DNA of 64,000 nucleotides from an uncultured Rhizobiaceae group bacterium (GCA_938010435.1 CALLUS010000002.1:418288-482287), one strand, 5' to 3'. Positions 54,067 to 62,964 are shown, numbered from the stretch's first letter. The notes: a model not told the origin generated them from the sequence alone. Numbers and translations: made by a program.

Positions 54067-55053
54067 ATGTCCGAACAGCCAACAAATCGCGTTGCATCTG
54101 GTGAACGGACACACCGCCATCTATCGTTTTTGGTCATAGATCAGTTTTCCATGCTTTGTCTTGCAGCCGCGATGGACCCTTTGCGGTCTGCTAACAGAAT
54201 GGCTGCAACAGATTTTTACAAATGGAGTCTTGTCTCCATTGATGGCAATCCTGTTCAAGCTTCCAACAATATGATGGTGGATGTGGATTCCTCTATCGAT
54301 ACGATGGAAGCCTGTGACATCTTGTTTGTATGCGCAGGTTACAAGCTCAACATTCCCGGCCAATCGCATTTATTGGCCAAGCTGCGTGAACGATCACGAC
54401 GCGGCGGAGCAGTTGGGGCATTGTCCATTGGCAGCTATCTTCTCGGCAAAGCGGGTTTACTCAACGGATACGACTGCACGATTCACTGGGAAAATCGCGC
54501 ATCCTTCCAAGAAGAATATCCTGATTCAAATTGTACCGGCCGTGTCTTTGAAGTGGACCGCAACCGATACACATCGGCAGGTGGCACAACTTCAATAGAC
54601 TTGATGTTACACATAATTGCCGAAGATTTTGGAGCCAACGTGGCCAATGAAGTGGCTAACCAATTTCAGCACGAACGCATTCGAACCAATGCGGACCGTC
54701 AACGGGTTGGCCCCGAGCGAGACTTAGGTGGAAAGTCAGCCAAGCTGCAAAAGGCCGTTGAGATTATGGCAGAGCATTTAGAAGAGCCATTGTCCGCATT
54801 GGAGATTGCCAAACGCGTTGAACTTTCGCTTCGGCAAGTTGAACGCCTGTTCCTACGCCACCTGTCGTGCACGCCGGGACGGTACTATATGTCAGTTCGC
54901 CTTGAGCGGGCACGGGAATTGTTGCGGCACACAAATGCACCCATTTTAGACGTGGCCCTTGCCACAGGCTTCACTTCTCACTCATATTTCGCTCAAAGTT
55001 ATCGTGGCCATTTCAGCTGTTCTCCATCAGAAGAACGCCGCGCAAACAATTAG
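54067..55053 (+). CDS. GlxA-family AraC transcriptional regulator
   Basis: 328 residues. Residues about 18-190 form a DJ-1/PfpI-like domain (LSFLVIDQFSMLCLAAAMDP, CDILFVCAGYKL, GGAVGALSIGSYLLGKAGLL) without clear catalytic use; the C-terminal 100 residues are two AraC HTHs (LSALEIAKRVELSLRQVERL and PILDVALATGFTSHSYFAQS). GbdR, regulator of glycine betaine, dimethylglycine and sarcosine genes in Pseudomonas, has this architecture, so control of the adjacent sox operon is a reasonable inference. It is 14 bp after folD. Confidence 0.88.
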   Translation: MSEQPTNRVASGERTHRHLSFLVIDQFSMLCLAAAMDPLRSANRMAATDFYKWSLVSIDGNPVQASNNMMVDVDSSIDTMEACDILFVCAGYKLNIPGQSHLLAKLRERSRRGGAVGALSIGSYLLGKAGLLNGYDCTIHWENRASFQEEYPDSNCTGRVFEVDRNRYTSAGGTTSIDLMLHIIAEDFGANVANEVANQFQHERIRTNADRQRVGPERDLGGKSAKLQKAVEIMAEHLEEPLSALEIAKRVELSLRQVERLFLRHLSCTPGRYYMSVRLERARELLRHTNAPILDVALATGFTSHSYFAQSYRGHFSCSPSEERRANN

Positions 55054-55079
55054 ACGCTCACTTTGGGCGGGAGGTCACG

Positions 55080-56183
55080 ATGACATTTAAACCGCTCGAA
55101 GGTGTCCGTGTTGTAGAATTGGCATCAATCGGCCCCGGTCCGTTTGCCGCCATGATGTTGGCCGACCATGGTGCTGATGTGATCCGTATTGAAAAACCGG
55201 GAGGGCGTAGTGTAGGCACATCCCGCTCAGACAAAGACCCTATGCTGCGCGGTCGACGCAAAGTGGAACTTGATCTGAAGAATCCAAACGATGTGAGCAA
55301 AACGCTCGACTTGATTGCAAGTGCCGATGTCCTGATCGAGGGTTTCCGCCCTGGTGTCACCGAGCGTTTGGGTTTGGGCCCAGAAGATTGCCACGCGATA
55401 AATCTTGCTCTTGTATATGGCCGTATGACAGGATGGGGACAAGATGGGCCGCTGGCACCACGCGCAGGTCACGACATCAATTATATCGCCATCACCGGCG
55501 CACTTGATGCAATTGGAACGAAAGAGTCCGGCCCTGTTCCACCGATGAATCTCGTAGGCGACTTTGGCGGCGGCGGCATGTTGATAGCATACGGTATTTG
55601 CGCCGCACTTCTTCCGGCCAAACTGTCTGGCAAAGGCACGGTGGTGGATGCAGCTATGGTGGAAGGCACAGCCCTATTGATGACTATGCCTTACGGTTTA
55701 AAAGCTCAAGGTCTTTGGCCCGCAAAACGCGGTGGAAACCTGCTTGATGGTGGCGCACCGTTTTATGGAACATTCGAAACATCCGATGGTAAGTGGGCTG
55801 CGATTGGTGCGATTGAAGAACCTTTTTGGCAAGAACTGATTGCTAAATTACAGCTCGTTGGAGATGTACTTAAGCATCGGATGGATCGAACCTATTGGCC
55901 TCAAATTAGAGGCTTGATCGCCGGAGCAATTTCAACAAACACGCAGGCTCATTGGAATGGTGTGTTCGACGGCAGTGATGCTTGTTACGCGCCAATCCTT
56001 TCCATGGATGATGCAATAAACCATCCGCACAATATGGCTCGTGGTGTGTTGCAAAACATTGACGGGGTCGTACAACCCGCCCCTGCCCCGCGTTACGATG
56101 GTGAAACACCATCTGTACCTTTTACAGATATGACGGCTGTTGATTACGACGCAGCGCTTGCTTCGTGGCCAAAACGCGATTGA
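55080..56183 (+). CDS. CoA-transferase family III protein, alpha-methylacyl-CoA racemase type
   Basis: 367 residues. N-terminal VRVVELASIGPGPFAAMMLA and DVIRIEKPGG are family signatures. Residues His131 (RAGHDINYIAITG), Asp161 (NLVGDFGGGGM) and Glu246 (GAIEEPFW) line up with the catalytic His126, Asp156 and Glu241 of Mycobacterium MCR, so epimerisation of 2-methylacyl-CoA is more likely than CoA transfer. This would permit beta-oxidation of branched chains. It follows the AraC gene by 26 bp; the functional link with the sox locus is not evident. It converges with the VWA gene. Confidence 0.85.
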   Translation: MTFKPLEGVRVVELASIGPGPFAAMMLADHGADVIRIEKPGGRSVGTSRSDKDPMLRGRRKVELDLKNPNDVSKTLDLIASADVLIEGFRPGVTERLGLGPEDCHAINLALVYGRMTGWGQDGPLAPRAGHDINYIAITGALDAIGTKESGPVPPMNLVGDFGGGGMLIAYGICAALLPAKLSGKGTVVDAAMVEGTALLMTMPYGLKAQGLWPAKRGGNLLDGGAPFYGTFETSDGKWAAIGAIEEPFWQELIAKLQLVGDVLKHRMDRTYWPQIRGLIAGAISTNTQAHWNGVFDGSDACYAPILSMDDAINHPHNMARGVLQNIDGVVQPAPAPRYDGETPSVPFTDMTAVDYDAALASWPKRD

Positions 56184-56203
56184 AACAATGAAGCTTGGTC
56201 TGT

Positions 56204-56920
56204 TTAACCCGGCGCGCCTGTCAGTCGGATATTGCGTCGTGTGAGCAATTCACCTTTGATTTCACGCAACAATTTCTTTTTAAAAGCGCGTTGAAAATCG
56301 CGGTAATTTAACGCCTTTTCGACAAAAGCACCAGCACCACCAATCACTCTATTGCGCAAATAATGATGCAGATAACTCACTTCATTCATCACGGCCAATG
56401 CGTTGATCGTAGTTCCCAATCCGATGATCTGATCACGTATGTTTTCCACACGATTGCCATCATTGTTTTCGCCATCAGCAATCACATCAATCACTTGACG
56501 ATCACCAAATAATGGAACTGTTTTGAACGCATTTTGACTGAAGCGAAGTGCACCCGATATAGACGTTCCTCCCTGCACGGTTTGTCGTTCCATCAATGCG
56601 GCCTTTCGCGCGTAATCAATCGCATCAGCTCTGGTTTCAATCACGTGCCACGGCACGGCAATCCGTTGTGTCCCCCATGTGGACCAATGAACAATCATGA
56701 CAGATATGCGTCCGCGAAATCCGGCTCTAATCGTTTCCAAAATTTCGGGATCAGAAAATGTAGCGGCTATACCACCTGCTTGCAGCGCATATTCACCGCT
56801 GTTGACGCTCCATGAACAATCCATCGCGATGACAAGGTTGAGGTCTGATCGTTTAGTTTGCGCAACAGCATGGTGTGGAACAAGCCACAGCAAAACTAAA
56901 ATGCACAAAAGCCTAACCAT
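56204..56920 (-). CDS. DUF1194 VWA-domain protein, exported
   Basis: 238 residues with a signal peptide (about 1-20, LLCILVLLWLVPHHAVA). A von Willebrand A fold follows, with the MIDAS motif DCSWSV (D-x-S-x-S), GGTSISGALRFSQNAF (MIDAS Thr/Ser) and VIDVIADGENNDGNRVEN (metal Asp). Proteins of this alphaproteobacterial family are secreted, metal-dependent adhesion-like modules of unknown role. Its ATG overlaps the permease stop by 1 bp (TAATG), so it is translated with the ABC transporter, an unexpected partner. Confidence 0.82.
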   Translation of the reverse strand: MVRLLCILVLLWLVPHHAVAQTKRSDLNLVIAMDCSWSVNSGEYALQAGGIAATFSDPEILETIRAGFRGRISVMIVHWSTWGTQRIAVPWHVIETRADAIDYARKAALMERQTVQGGTSISGALRFSQNAFKTVPLFGDRQVIDVIADGENNDGNRVENIRDQIIGLGTTINALAVMNEVSYLHHYLRNRVIGGAGAFVEKALNYRDFQRAFKKKLLREIKGELLTRRNIRLTGAPG

Positions 56921-58041
56921 TACCCGGGTGACAATCCGCGCAACCGTTCGGAACGACGGCGCAGCAATTCTAACGCGGTGAGCAACATGACTGACATGAT
57001 GACCAGAATTGTCGCCACAGCCAGAATGGTCGGGCTGATCTGTTCCCGAAGACCAGAGAACATTTGACGTGGAATGGTCCGTTGATCCACATCTGCCAAG
57101 AAGATCACGGCCACAACTTCATCCAAAGATGTGATGAACGCGAACAATGCACCGGAGACCATTCCTGGAATGATCAATGGCATGATGACCTTCGTAAATG
57201 TCGTCCAACCATTTGCACCAAGCCCTTGGCTGGCACGAATGAGCGAACGATCAAAGCCGGTAAGCGTTGCTGTGACTGTTATGATGACAAACGGCACACC
57301 AAGTGTGGCATGGGCCAGAATAAGACCTGTATAAGTGCTCGTCAGTCGAATGTCTTCTGTCTGCCAACCTGTACCAAGCGCGTCGAATATGCTCTGCAAC
57401 CCAACGATCACAAAGTCCGGCACTATGCTCAGCGGGTCACTGTAGAAAAAAAACATGCCTGTGGCCGTGATTACGAGTGGCACAATCATAGGTGAAATCA
57501 AAAGACTTGTGATTAAAGAGCGATATGGCATTTCAGGGCGCGACAACCCTAGCGCTGCCAAAGTGCCGAAAGTAGTCGCTAGAATGGTTGCCATAATCGC
57601 CAGAAAGAATGAATTGCGCATTGCGCGCACCCATGTGGCGTTGTTCCACATGTCATTCCACCAATTCTCAACGCCATCGGGTGCAACCATACCGAACCTC
57701 AGAATATCGGCATACCAACGTGTGGAATACGCGGTTGGATCAAGCGCCATCATACCTTCAGTGAAACTGAAATACGGTTCCGCGTTGAACGACAGTGGTA
57801 TGATCACAATGATCGGGAGAATGAGGAAAATGAAGATCAAAGTGCAAAGCGCAAGAAATGCGTATTTGCCGATTTTCTCCGTCATGGTCGCATAGGGTGG
57901 CAGGTCGTTCATCAGGAAGAATGGCATGCCAAAAATGATTATAAAACCAAATGTCCCGGCAAATGAACGCGTGAAGATAAAGAACAATACAGTTGCTGCC
58001 AGCAATGCGTAAAAGCCCGGAGTTTGAAAACGTTTCATCAT
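56920..58041 (-). CDS. Polyamine-type ABC permease, PotC/PotI family, long form
   Basis: 373 residues. About 90 residues precede the normal PotC start and contain two to three extra hydrophobic segments (FYALLAATVLFFIFTRSFA, FGFIIIFGMPFFLMND). The core has the EAA loop RASQGLGANGWTTFTKVIMP and SLDEVVAVIFLADVDQRTIP, as in PotC/PotI. It partners the upstream PotB-like permease (5 bp between). The extra segments are seen in some alphaproteobacterial homologues; their use is unknown. Confidence 0.88.
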   Translation of the reverse strand: MMKRFQTPGFYALLAATVLFFIFTRSFAGTFGFIIIFGMPFFLMNDLPPYATMTEKIGKYAFLALCTLIFIFLILPIIVIIPLSFNAEPYFSFTEGMMALDPTAYSTRWYADILRFGMVAPDGVENWWNDMWNNATWVRAMRNSFFLAIMATILATTFGTLAALGLSRPEMPYRSLITSLLISPMIVPLVITATGMFFFYSDPLSIVPDFVIVGLQSIFDALGTGWQTEDIRLTSTYTGLILAHATLGVPFVIITVTATLTGFDRSLIRASQGLGANGWTTFTKVIMPLIIPGMVSGALFAFITSLDEVVAVIFLADVDQRTIPRQMFSGLREQISPTILAVATILVIMSVMLLTALELLRRRSERLRGLSPG

Positions 58042-58046
58042 AGCCG

Positions 58047-59351
58047 TTACCCGAACTTCAGATTATCAACGCCGACCAGCTTATTATACAGCCAATAGAA
58101 GATAAGCACGACGACCAATAAGATTGTGCCCAATGCAGCACCAAGCGACCAGTTGAGCGTTTTCTTGATATGATCCGCGATGAGATTGGAAATTAACAAT
58201 CCATCATTGCCACCCACCAGCGCAGGCGTGATGTAATAGCCAATCGCCAGAATGAACACGAGCAAAGTACCCGCTGCAATACCAGGAACGGTCTGCGGGA
58301 AATAAACTTTCACGAATGAGTATGTTCCGGAAGCACCCATGGAACGGGCCGCACGCATGTAAGTTGGCGGAATGGTTTTCATCACCGAATAAAGCGGCAG
58401 GATCATAAATGGCAACAAAATGTGCACCATAGCAATCACTGTTCCTGTCATATTGTAGATCATCTGAATACGGTTCTCATTCCCAATGAAACCCAAATAG
58501 ACAAAGACATTGTTGATGATGCCTTCCGTTTGCAACATGGCAATCCAAGCGCTTGTCCGCACCAAAAGCGATGTCCAAAACGGCAACAGAACGAGGATCA
58601 TCAACAGATTTGACGTTCGAAGCGGCAACGTAGAAAGCAGATACGCCACCGGATAGGCTATGATGAAACACAACGCGGTGATCAATGCAGACAGCCAAAT
58701 GGTTTTCCAAAGAATTGGGATATAGATTTGATACAACTCATCGGCACGAACCATGTTGCCTTTTTCATCATACTTACGGTCAGTCGCAGCCAGATAGAAT
58801 GCGGCAGTGAAGTCTTTTGTAACTCGCTGCAGGGTCAGCCAAATGTGCGGATTATCCCAGCGGTTATCGATTGCAAACAGAGCTTCTTTATAAGGGCCCT
58901 CTGTGACTTTTCCCGCCTTGCGTGCTGATTTCGTAAACAAGCTGCGCGCGCCGGGAATTTCATAATTCACACGGGTTGCAAGATTGCCGATTGTTTTACC
59001 AACCTCACGATTTTTCTTGGCCGAAGCCATGTCTTTCACAAAGACTTCGAAAATCTCTTCTGACGGCAACCCTTGACCATCCCACTCTTGGATGGAGACT
59101 GCAAAATTCGGCATCACTTTGGAGCCAGTGTCGTTGTGCACTGAACGATAGAGCATTTGACCAATTGGCAGCACGAAAGCGACAATCAAAAACAACACCA
59201 AAGGCACCGTCAACAAGAACGCTTGAACCTTCATCCGGCGTGTGGTTTTGGCCAATTTTTGTTTGAGAGGAATGCCATCAGCCGCGATCAATGGCTCGCC
59301 AGACGTGCCATTGTTTGCTGATTGGTTCATGCCAATTGCGGCATCGCTCAT
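58047..59351 (-). CDS. Polyamine-type ABC permease, PotB/PotH family, with periplasmic insert
   Basis: 434 residues from the ATG at 59351 (GGGGAG upstream, spacing 10); an ATG at 59384 is also possible. After the first membrane segment (AFLLTVPLVLFLIVAFVLPI) comes an insert of about 130 residues, predicted periplasmic (ISQEWDGQG-like QEWDGQGLPSEEIFEVFVKD to TDRKYDEKGNMVRADELY), before the regular core with TYMRAARSMGASGTYSFVKV (EAA loop) and GYYITPALVGGNDGLLISNL. The core marks it as PotB-like. The insert might contact the binding protein; that is inference. Confidence 0.88.
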   Translation of the reverse strand: MSDAAIGMNQSANNGTSGEPLIAADGIPLKQKLAKTTRRMKVQAFLLTVPLVLFLIVAFVLPIGQMLYRSVHNDTGSKVMPNFAVSIQEWDGQGLPSEEIFEVFVKDMASAKKNREVGKTIGNLATRVNYEIPGARSLFTKSARKAGKVTEGPYKEALFAIDNRWDNPHIWLTLQRVTKDFTAAFYLAATDRKYDEKGNMVRADELYQIYIPILWKTIWLSALITALCFIIAYPVAYLLSTLPLRTSNLLMILVLLPFWTSLLVRTSAWIAMLQTEGIINNVFVYLGFIGNENRIQMIYNMTGTVIAMVHILLPFMILPLYSVMKTIPPTYMRAARSMGASGTYSFVKVYFPQTVPGIAAGTLLVFILAIGYYITPALVGGNDGLLISNLIADHIKKTLNWSLGAALGTILLVVVLIFYWLYNKLVGVDNLKFG

Positions 59352-59443
59352 GTGCAATTCACTCCCCAACGCATGTTGTTTCATGCGTTATTTCTGTTCT
59401 TTCGATTGCAGGCCAACCTTTGTAAATTACAACACCTGAAAGC

Positions 59444-59476
59444 AAAAAAACAGGGCGCGAACCGAAGCCCGCGCCC
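59444..59476 (-). terminator. Terminator-like hairpin between binding-protein and permease genes
   Basis: Stem of 7 G-C pairs, 59453-59459 with 59470-59476, followed on the minus strand by TG then seven T (A run 59444-59450). It lies about 16 nt after the binding-protein stop and 92 nt before the permease start, so it probably lowers readthrough within the operon. Confidence 0.78.
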
Positions 59477-59491
59477 AATTTAAATTATGGC

Positions 59492-60577
59492 TTACTTAGC
59501 AACCCAAGCGTTGAAGCGCTCAGTCAACTGGTCTGCATTGTCTGCCCAGAACTCAAAGTTGTTCTGTACAGCATTTGTCAGGTTAGCCGGATCTGTTGGC
59601 ATTTGTGGACCCATGTCGATGTCTTTGTTGTGGTATTTACCGACGAGTGGAGCCGAAGACTTACGAGCTGGACCGTAAGAAATGTAGGAAGCCTGTTTCG
59701 CAAGTTGCTCTGTAGCAGTTGAAAATTTCAAGAAATCCAGCGCTGTATCTTTGTTTTTCGCACCTTTAGGAATAACCCAAAGATCCAAATCCCAAACATG
59801 ACCATCCCAAACGATTTCGAATGGTTTGCCTTCGCCAGCAACCGCGTTGAAGATACGGCCGTTGTAAGCTGTTGTCATTGCAACTTCGCCATCAGCAAGC
59901 ATTTGTGGAGGCTGAGCACCAGCTTCCCACCAAACAACGTCACCCTTGATAGTATCGAGCTTTTTGAATGCACGATCAACACCTTCTGGTGTCGCCAAAA
60001 CGCCATAAACGTCTTTTGCAGCAACGCCATCGGCAATTAAAGCGAATTCAAGATTCACTTTAGGGTTTTTCCGTAGGCCACGTTTGCCCGGGAATTTTGC
60101 AGTGTCAAAAAAATCAGCCATGGTCTTTGGACCGTTTGGCATTTTTGACTTGTCATAAGCGAAGATTGTTGTCCAAACGATGTTTGCAACAGCGCAATCG
60201 TAAAGCGTACCAGCAATGAAATCTTCTTTTGCAGGCGTGCCATCTGCACCAGCAGGCAATGCGGAAGCGTCGATTGTTTCCAACAAACCTTCATCACAGG
60301 CGCGGATCGCGTCAGACAATTCAACGTCAACGATATCCCAAGTTACGTTGCCAGCTTCAACCTGAGCTTTGATCTCAGCGATGCCGCCATTGTAATCTTC
60401 AGATTTGATGTTCACGCCGGTTTTGGCGATGTATGGCTTGTGGTAAGCTTCAACTTGAGACTTGGTGTAAGCACCGCCCCAAGACACAACAGTTAAATCT
60501 TTTGCAGATGCAACAGTTGCGCCAAACGCAATTGCTGCACCAATGGCAGTCGATGCCAGAAGTTTTGTGAGTTTCAT
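59492..60577 (-). CDS. Polyamine-type ABC transporter substrate-binding protein (PotD-like)
   Basis: 361 residues with a clear signal peptide (LLASTAIGAAIAFGATVASA, residues about 5-24). The mature start KDLTVVSWGGAYTKSQVEAY and VTWDIVDVELSDAIRACDEG belong to the PotD-like family that includes spermidine/putrescine and other cationic amine binders. The Pot-type aromatic YNWSDYI motif is absent, so the ligand may differ from putrescine. Excellent GGGAG 8 nt before the ATG. Encoded between the ATPase and the permeases; a terminator-like hairpin follows. Confidence 0.9.
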   Translation of the reverse strand: MKLTKLLASTAIGAAIAFGATVASAKDLTVVSWGGAYTKSQVEAYHKPYIAKTGVNIKSEDYNGGIAEIKAQVEAGNVTWDIVDVELSDAIRACDEGLLETIDASALPAGADGTPAKEDFIAGTLYDCAVANIVWTTIFAYDKSKMPNGPKTMADFFDTAKFPGKRGLRKNPKVNLEFALIADGVAAKDVYGVLATPEGVDRAFKKLDTIKGDVVWWEAGAQPPQMLADGEVAMTTAYNGRIFNAVAGEGKPFEIVWDGHVWDLDLWVIPKGAKNKDTALDFLKFSTATEQLAKQASYISYGPARKSSAPLVGKYHNKDIDMGPQMPTDPANLTNAVQNNFEFWADNADQLTERFNAWVAK

Positions 60578-60656
60578 TTTATAGTCTCCCGTTAGTTTGA
60601 CCCTACCCTCATGGGCGGACCTGTTTGCAGCTCAATCGTCCGAGCCACTTATCGTT

Positions 60657-61775
60657 TCAGACGGCCATTGGATCGAGTGCTCTACAGTCCTCGGCCTTCC
60701 AGCCAACCTTCACTTGAGCACCTTCAGCCAGTGGCTTATTGCCAGCACTGTTAGGCACTTTGACGATAAATTCGTCGTTTCCGGCCACCTCCATTCGCGT
60801 GCGAATATGGTCGCCAAGATAGATGAGTTCTTTGATTTCGCCCGTAACCGTGTTGTCAGTTTGGCCTTTTTCAGGCTCAATCTCAACGCGTTCAGGGCGC
60901 AAAGACAGCGTAGTACGCTCACCGACAGAAGCGATGTTGTTCACCGTTTTAGCAACAACTTCGCCACCGCCATCCAATTCAACTTTGCATTCATCACCAG
61001 ACACACCAGATACTTTGCCATGCAGGCGATTGTTCTCACCGATGAACTGCGCCACGAACGAGTTCTGCGGGCGTTCATAAAGGTCATCTGGTGTGGACAA
61101 TTGCTGGATCACACCATCATTGAACACAGCAATGCGGTCAGACATTGTCAAAGCTTCAGATTGATCATGGGTCACATAGACAACGGTGACACCAAGGTTC
61201 TCGTGAATGTGTTTGATTTCGTATTGCATCTGCTCGCGCAATTGCTTGTCGAGAGCACCAAGGGGTTCATCCATCAAAATCAAACTCGGATCGAACACCA
61301 ATGCGCGGGCCACGGCCACACGCTGTTGTTGGCCGCCAGACAATTGTGCAGGACGTCGTCCGCCCATCGCACCAAGTTCCACCATATCCAACGCACGTTG
61401 GACTTTGGTTTCAATTTCGGCTGCGCCCATTTTACGAACTTTGAGCGGAAACGCGAGGTTTTCAGCAACGGTCATGTGCGGGAACAAAGCATAGTTTTGA
61501 AATACCATGCCTATGCCACGTTTGTTGGGTGGCACGTTGTTGATACTTTCCCCACCGAGATAAATATCCCCATGGGTCGCGGGTTCAAAACCTGCCAACA
61601 TCATCAACGATGTGGTTTTACCTGAGCCTGAAGGCCCAAGCATGGTGAGGAATTCACCTTTGGGAATATCTAGGTTTAAGTCTTTGACGACGAGAATCTC
61701 GCCATCATAACTTTTTTGAACTTTATCGAAGCGAACGAAAGCCTCTTCTGCCCGCTGATTTCCGGCCGTATTCAC
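60657..61775 (-). CDS. Polyamine-type ABC transporter ATPase (PotA-like)
   Basis: 372 residues, GTG start at 61775. Walker A GPSGSGKTT, Q-loop FQNYALFPHMTVAENLAFP, signature LSGGQQQRVAVARALV, Walker B SLILMDEPLGALDKQL and switch YVTHDQSEALTMSD are intact; TOBE domain about 285-365. First gene of the transporter operon, 227 bp downstream of the agmatinase-like gene on the same strand. A large open frame on the opposite strand here is only a shadow. Confidence 0.93.
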   Translation of the reverse strand: MNTAGNQRAEEAFVRFDKVQKSYDGEILVVKDLNLDIPKGEFLTMLGPSGSGKTTSLMMLAGFEPATHGDIYLGGESINNVPPNKRGIGMVFQNYALFPHMTVAENLAFPLKVRKMGAAEIETKVQRALDMVELGAMGGRRPAQLSGGQQQRVAVARALVFDPSLILMDEPLGALDKQLREQMQYEIKHIHENLGVTVVYVTHDQSEALTMSDRIAVFNDGVIQQLSTPDDLYERPQNSFVAQFIGENNRLHGKVSGVSGDECKVELDGGGEVVAKTVNNIASVGERTTLSLRPERVEIEPEKGQTDNTVTGEIKELIYLGDHIRTRMEVAGNDEFIVKVPNSAGNKPLAEGAQVKVGWKAEDCRALDPMAV

Positions 61776-61785
61776 TTAACGACCA

Positions 61786-61822
61786 GCCGTTTGATGCTTC
61801 AAACCGGCTCTCCCTGATTATA
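61786..61822 (-). promoter_or_regulatory. Promoter -10 and leader hairpin of the second polyamine-type transporter operon
   Basis: On the minus strand a perfect TATAAT is at 61817-61822; no good -35 is seen. Between it and the GTG at 61775, GCCGGTTTGA (61799-61808) pairs with TCAAACGGC (61786-61794) with one bulged G and a 4-nt loop, ending 10 nt before the start codon, where it could affect translation. The rest of the gap 61823-62001 shows nothing clear. Confidence 0.4.
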
Positions 61823-62001
61823 CTCTTCGGACGCTTTCCGCGTCTCACTTATGAAAACATGTTTCAATTCGACAAACAACATTTGTTTGAATGCGCCGTC
61901 AACAGTTGCAGTTGAGGCAAATTCACTATTTTACCCTTTTTTTGGACCAAACAGCCACTACCCACCTGTTCAGACGGCATTTTAAGCATATTTGTCAAAA
62001 A

Positions 62002-62964
62002 TCAAACCTTTTTGCTACGTTCATAGAAAATGAAACCTAATAAGTTCAACAGCACTTGTGCCGCCAATGTGCTGGTGGAACCTGTGGTATCATAATCGGG
62101 CGCAACTTCCACAAGATCGATTCCCACAATCGTATTGCGCTTTGACAAAGCTTGCAGGAATTCCAGAACTTCATAATACAGAAATCCACCATGACTTGGA
62201 GTTCCTGTGCCCGGTGCAATTGACGGGTCGAACCCATCAATATCAATCGTCACATAAACGCGCGCGCCTTCAGGCACCCTCTCAGCCATGGCTTGAGATC
62301 CGTGAGACCGGAACTGACGCACGGACTGAATATCTGATCCCACGGACCGCGCATCGGCATAACCTTCTTTGGCAGTTGATGAAACGTTGCGAATTCCGAA
62401 CTGGGACAAGCCCGTGACATAAGATTTTTCAGAGGCACGGCGCATGGGATTGCCATGACCAAAACGCACACCATGACGCTCATCGACAAAATCCAAATGA
62501 GCATCCAACTGGACAAGGTGAAACGGCTCTTGGTCACTAAAGGCATTAATGCATGGGATGTTGACTGAATGATCACCACCCAACACAACGGGCAGTGCAC
62601 CAGCCGTTAGAATTTTACGCACTCCATATTCGATATTGTTGTGACTTTTCACTGTATCCGTGTGAACAATGTCTGCATCGCCCATATCCACAATACGTAC
62701 ATCACCGGGCAAATAGGTTGCATCGTCTTCATGGTCATAAGCGCCTGCGTGCCCAAATGAAAATAAGGTCGAGGCTTCGCGAATAGCACGCGGGCCAAAA
62801 CGCGCCCCTGCTCTGAACTGGGTCCCAAAATCGAATGGAGCACCCAATACGGCGACATCTGCTTCCAACTTATCCCAATCCGTGCAAACCGGGCGTTTGC
62901 CGAATGTGGAGATGCCAACAAATGGAAGGTCAAGCCTACCGCCTTCATATCCATGGTCACTCAT
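62002..62964 (-). CDS. speB: Agmatinase-like ureohydrolase
   Basis: 320 residues. The binuclear manganese ligands of the arginase/agmatinase family are complete: GGDHS (His132), DAHLD (Asp154, His156, Asp158) and DIDGFDPSIAPGTGTP (Asp241, Asp243). It hydrolyses a guanidino compound to urea plus an amine, agmatine to putrescine in SpeB proper; guanidinobutyrase or similar activities cannot be excluded. Just upstream of a polyamine-type ABC operon on the same strand, suggesting that the transported compound may be its substrate or product. It is divergent from the small secreted-protein gene; TTGTA-N5-TACAA (62994-63008) lies in the gap. Confidence 0.88.
   Translation of the reverse strand: MSDHGYEGGRLDLPFVGISTFGKRPVCTDWDKLEADVAVLGAPFDFGTQFRAGARFGPRAIREASTLFSFGHAGAYDHEDDATYLPGDVRIVDMGDADIVHTDTVKSHNNIEYGVRKILTAGALPVVLGGDHSVNIPCINAFSDQEPFHLVQLDAHLDFVDERHGVRFGHGNPMRRASEKSYVTGLSQFGIRNVSSTAKEGYADARSVGSDIQSVRQFRSHGSQAMAERVPEGARVYVTIDIDGFDPSIAPGTGTPSHGGFLYYEVLEFLQALSKRNTIVGIDLVEVAPDYDTTGSTSTLAAQVLLNLLGFIFYERSKKV

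Noticed and set aside
60597..61625. 342-residue open frame on the plus strand
   Set aside because: Lies fully antisense to the PotA-like ATPase gene, whose motifs are intact; composition is His/Phe-rich as expected of a shadow frame and there is no recognisable domain.
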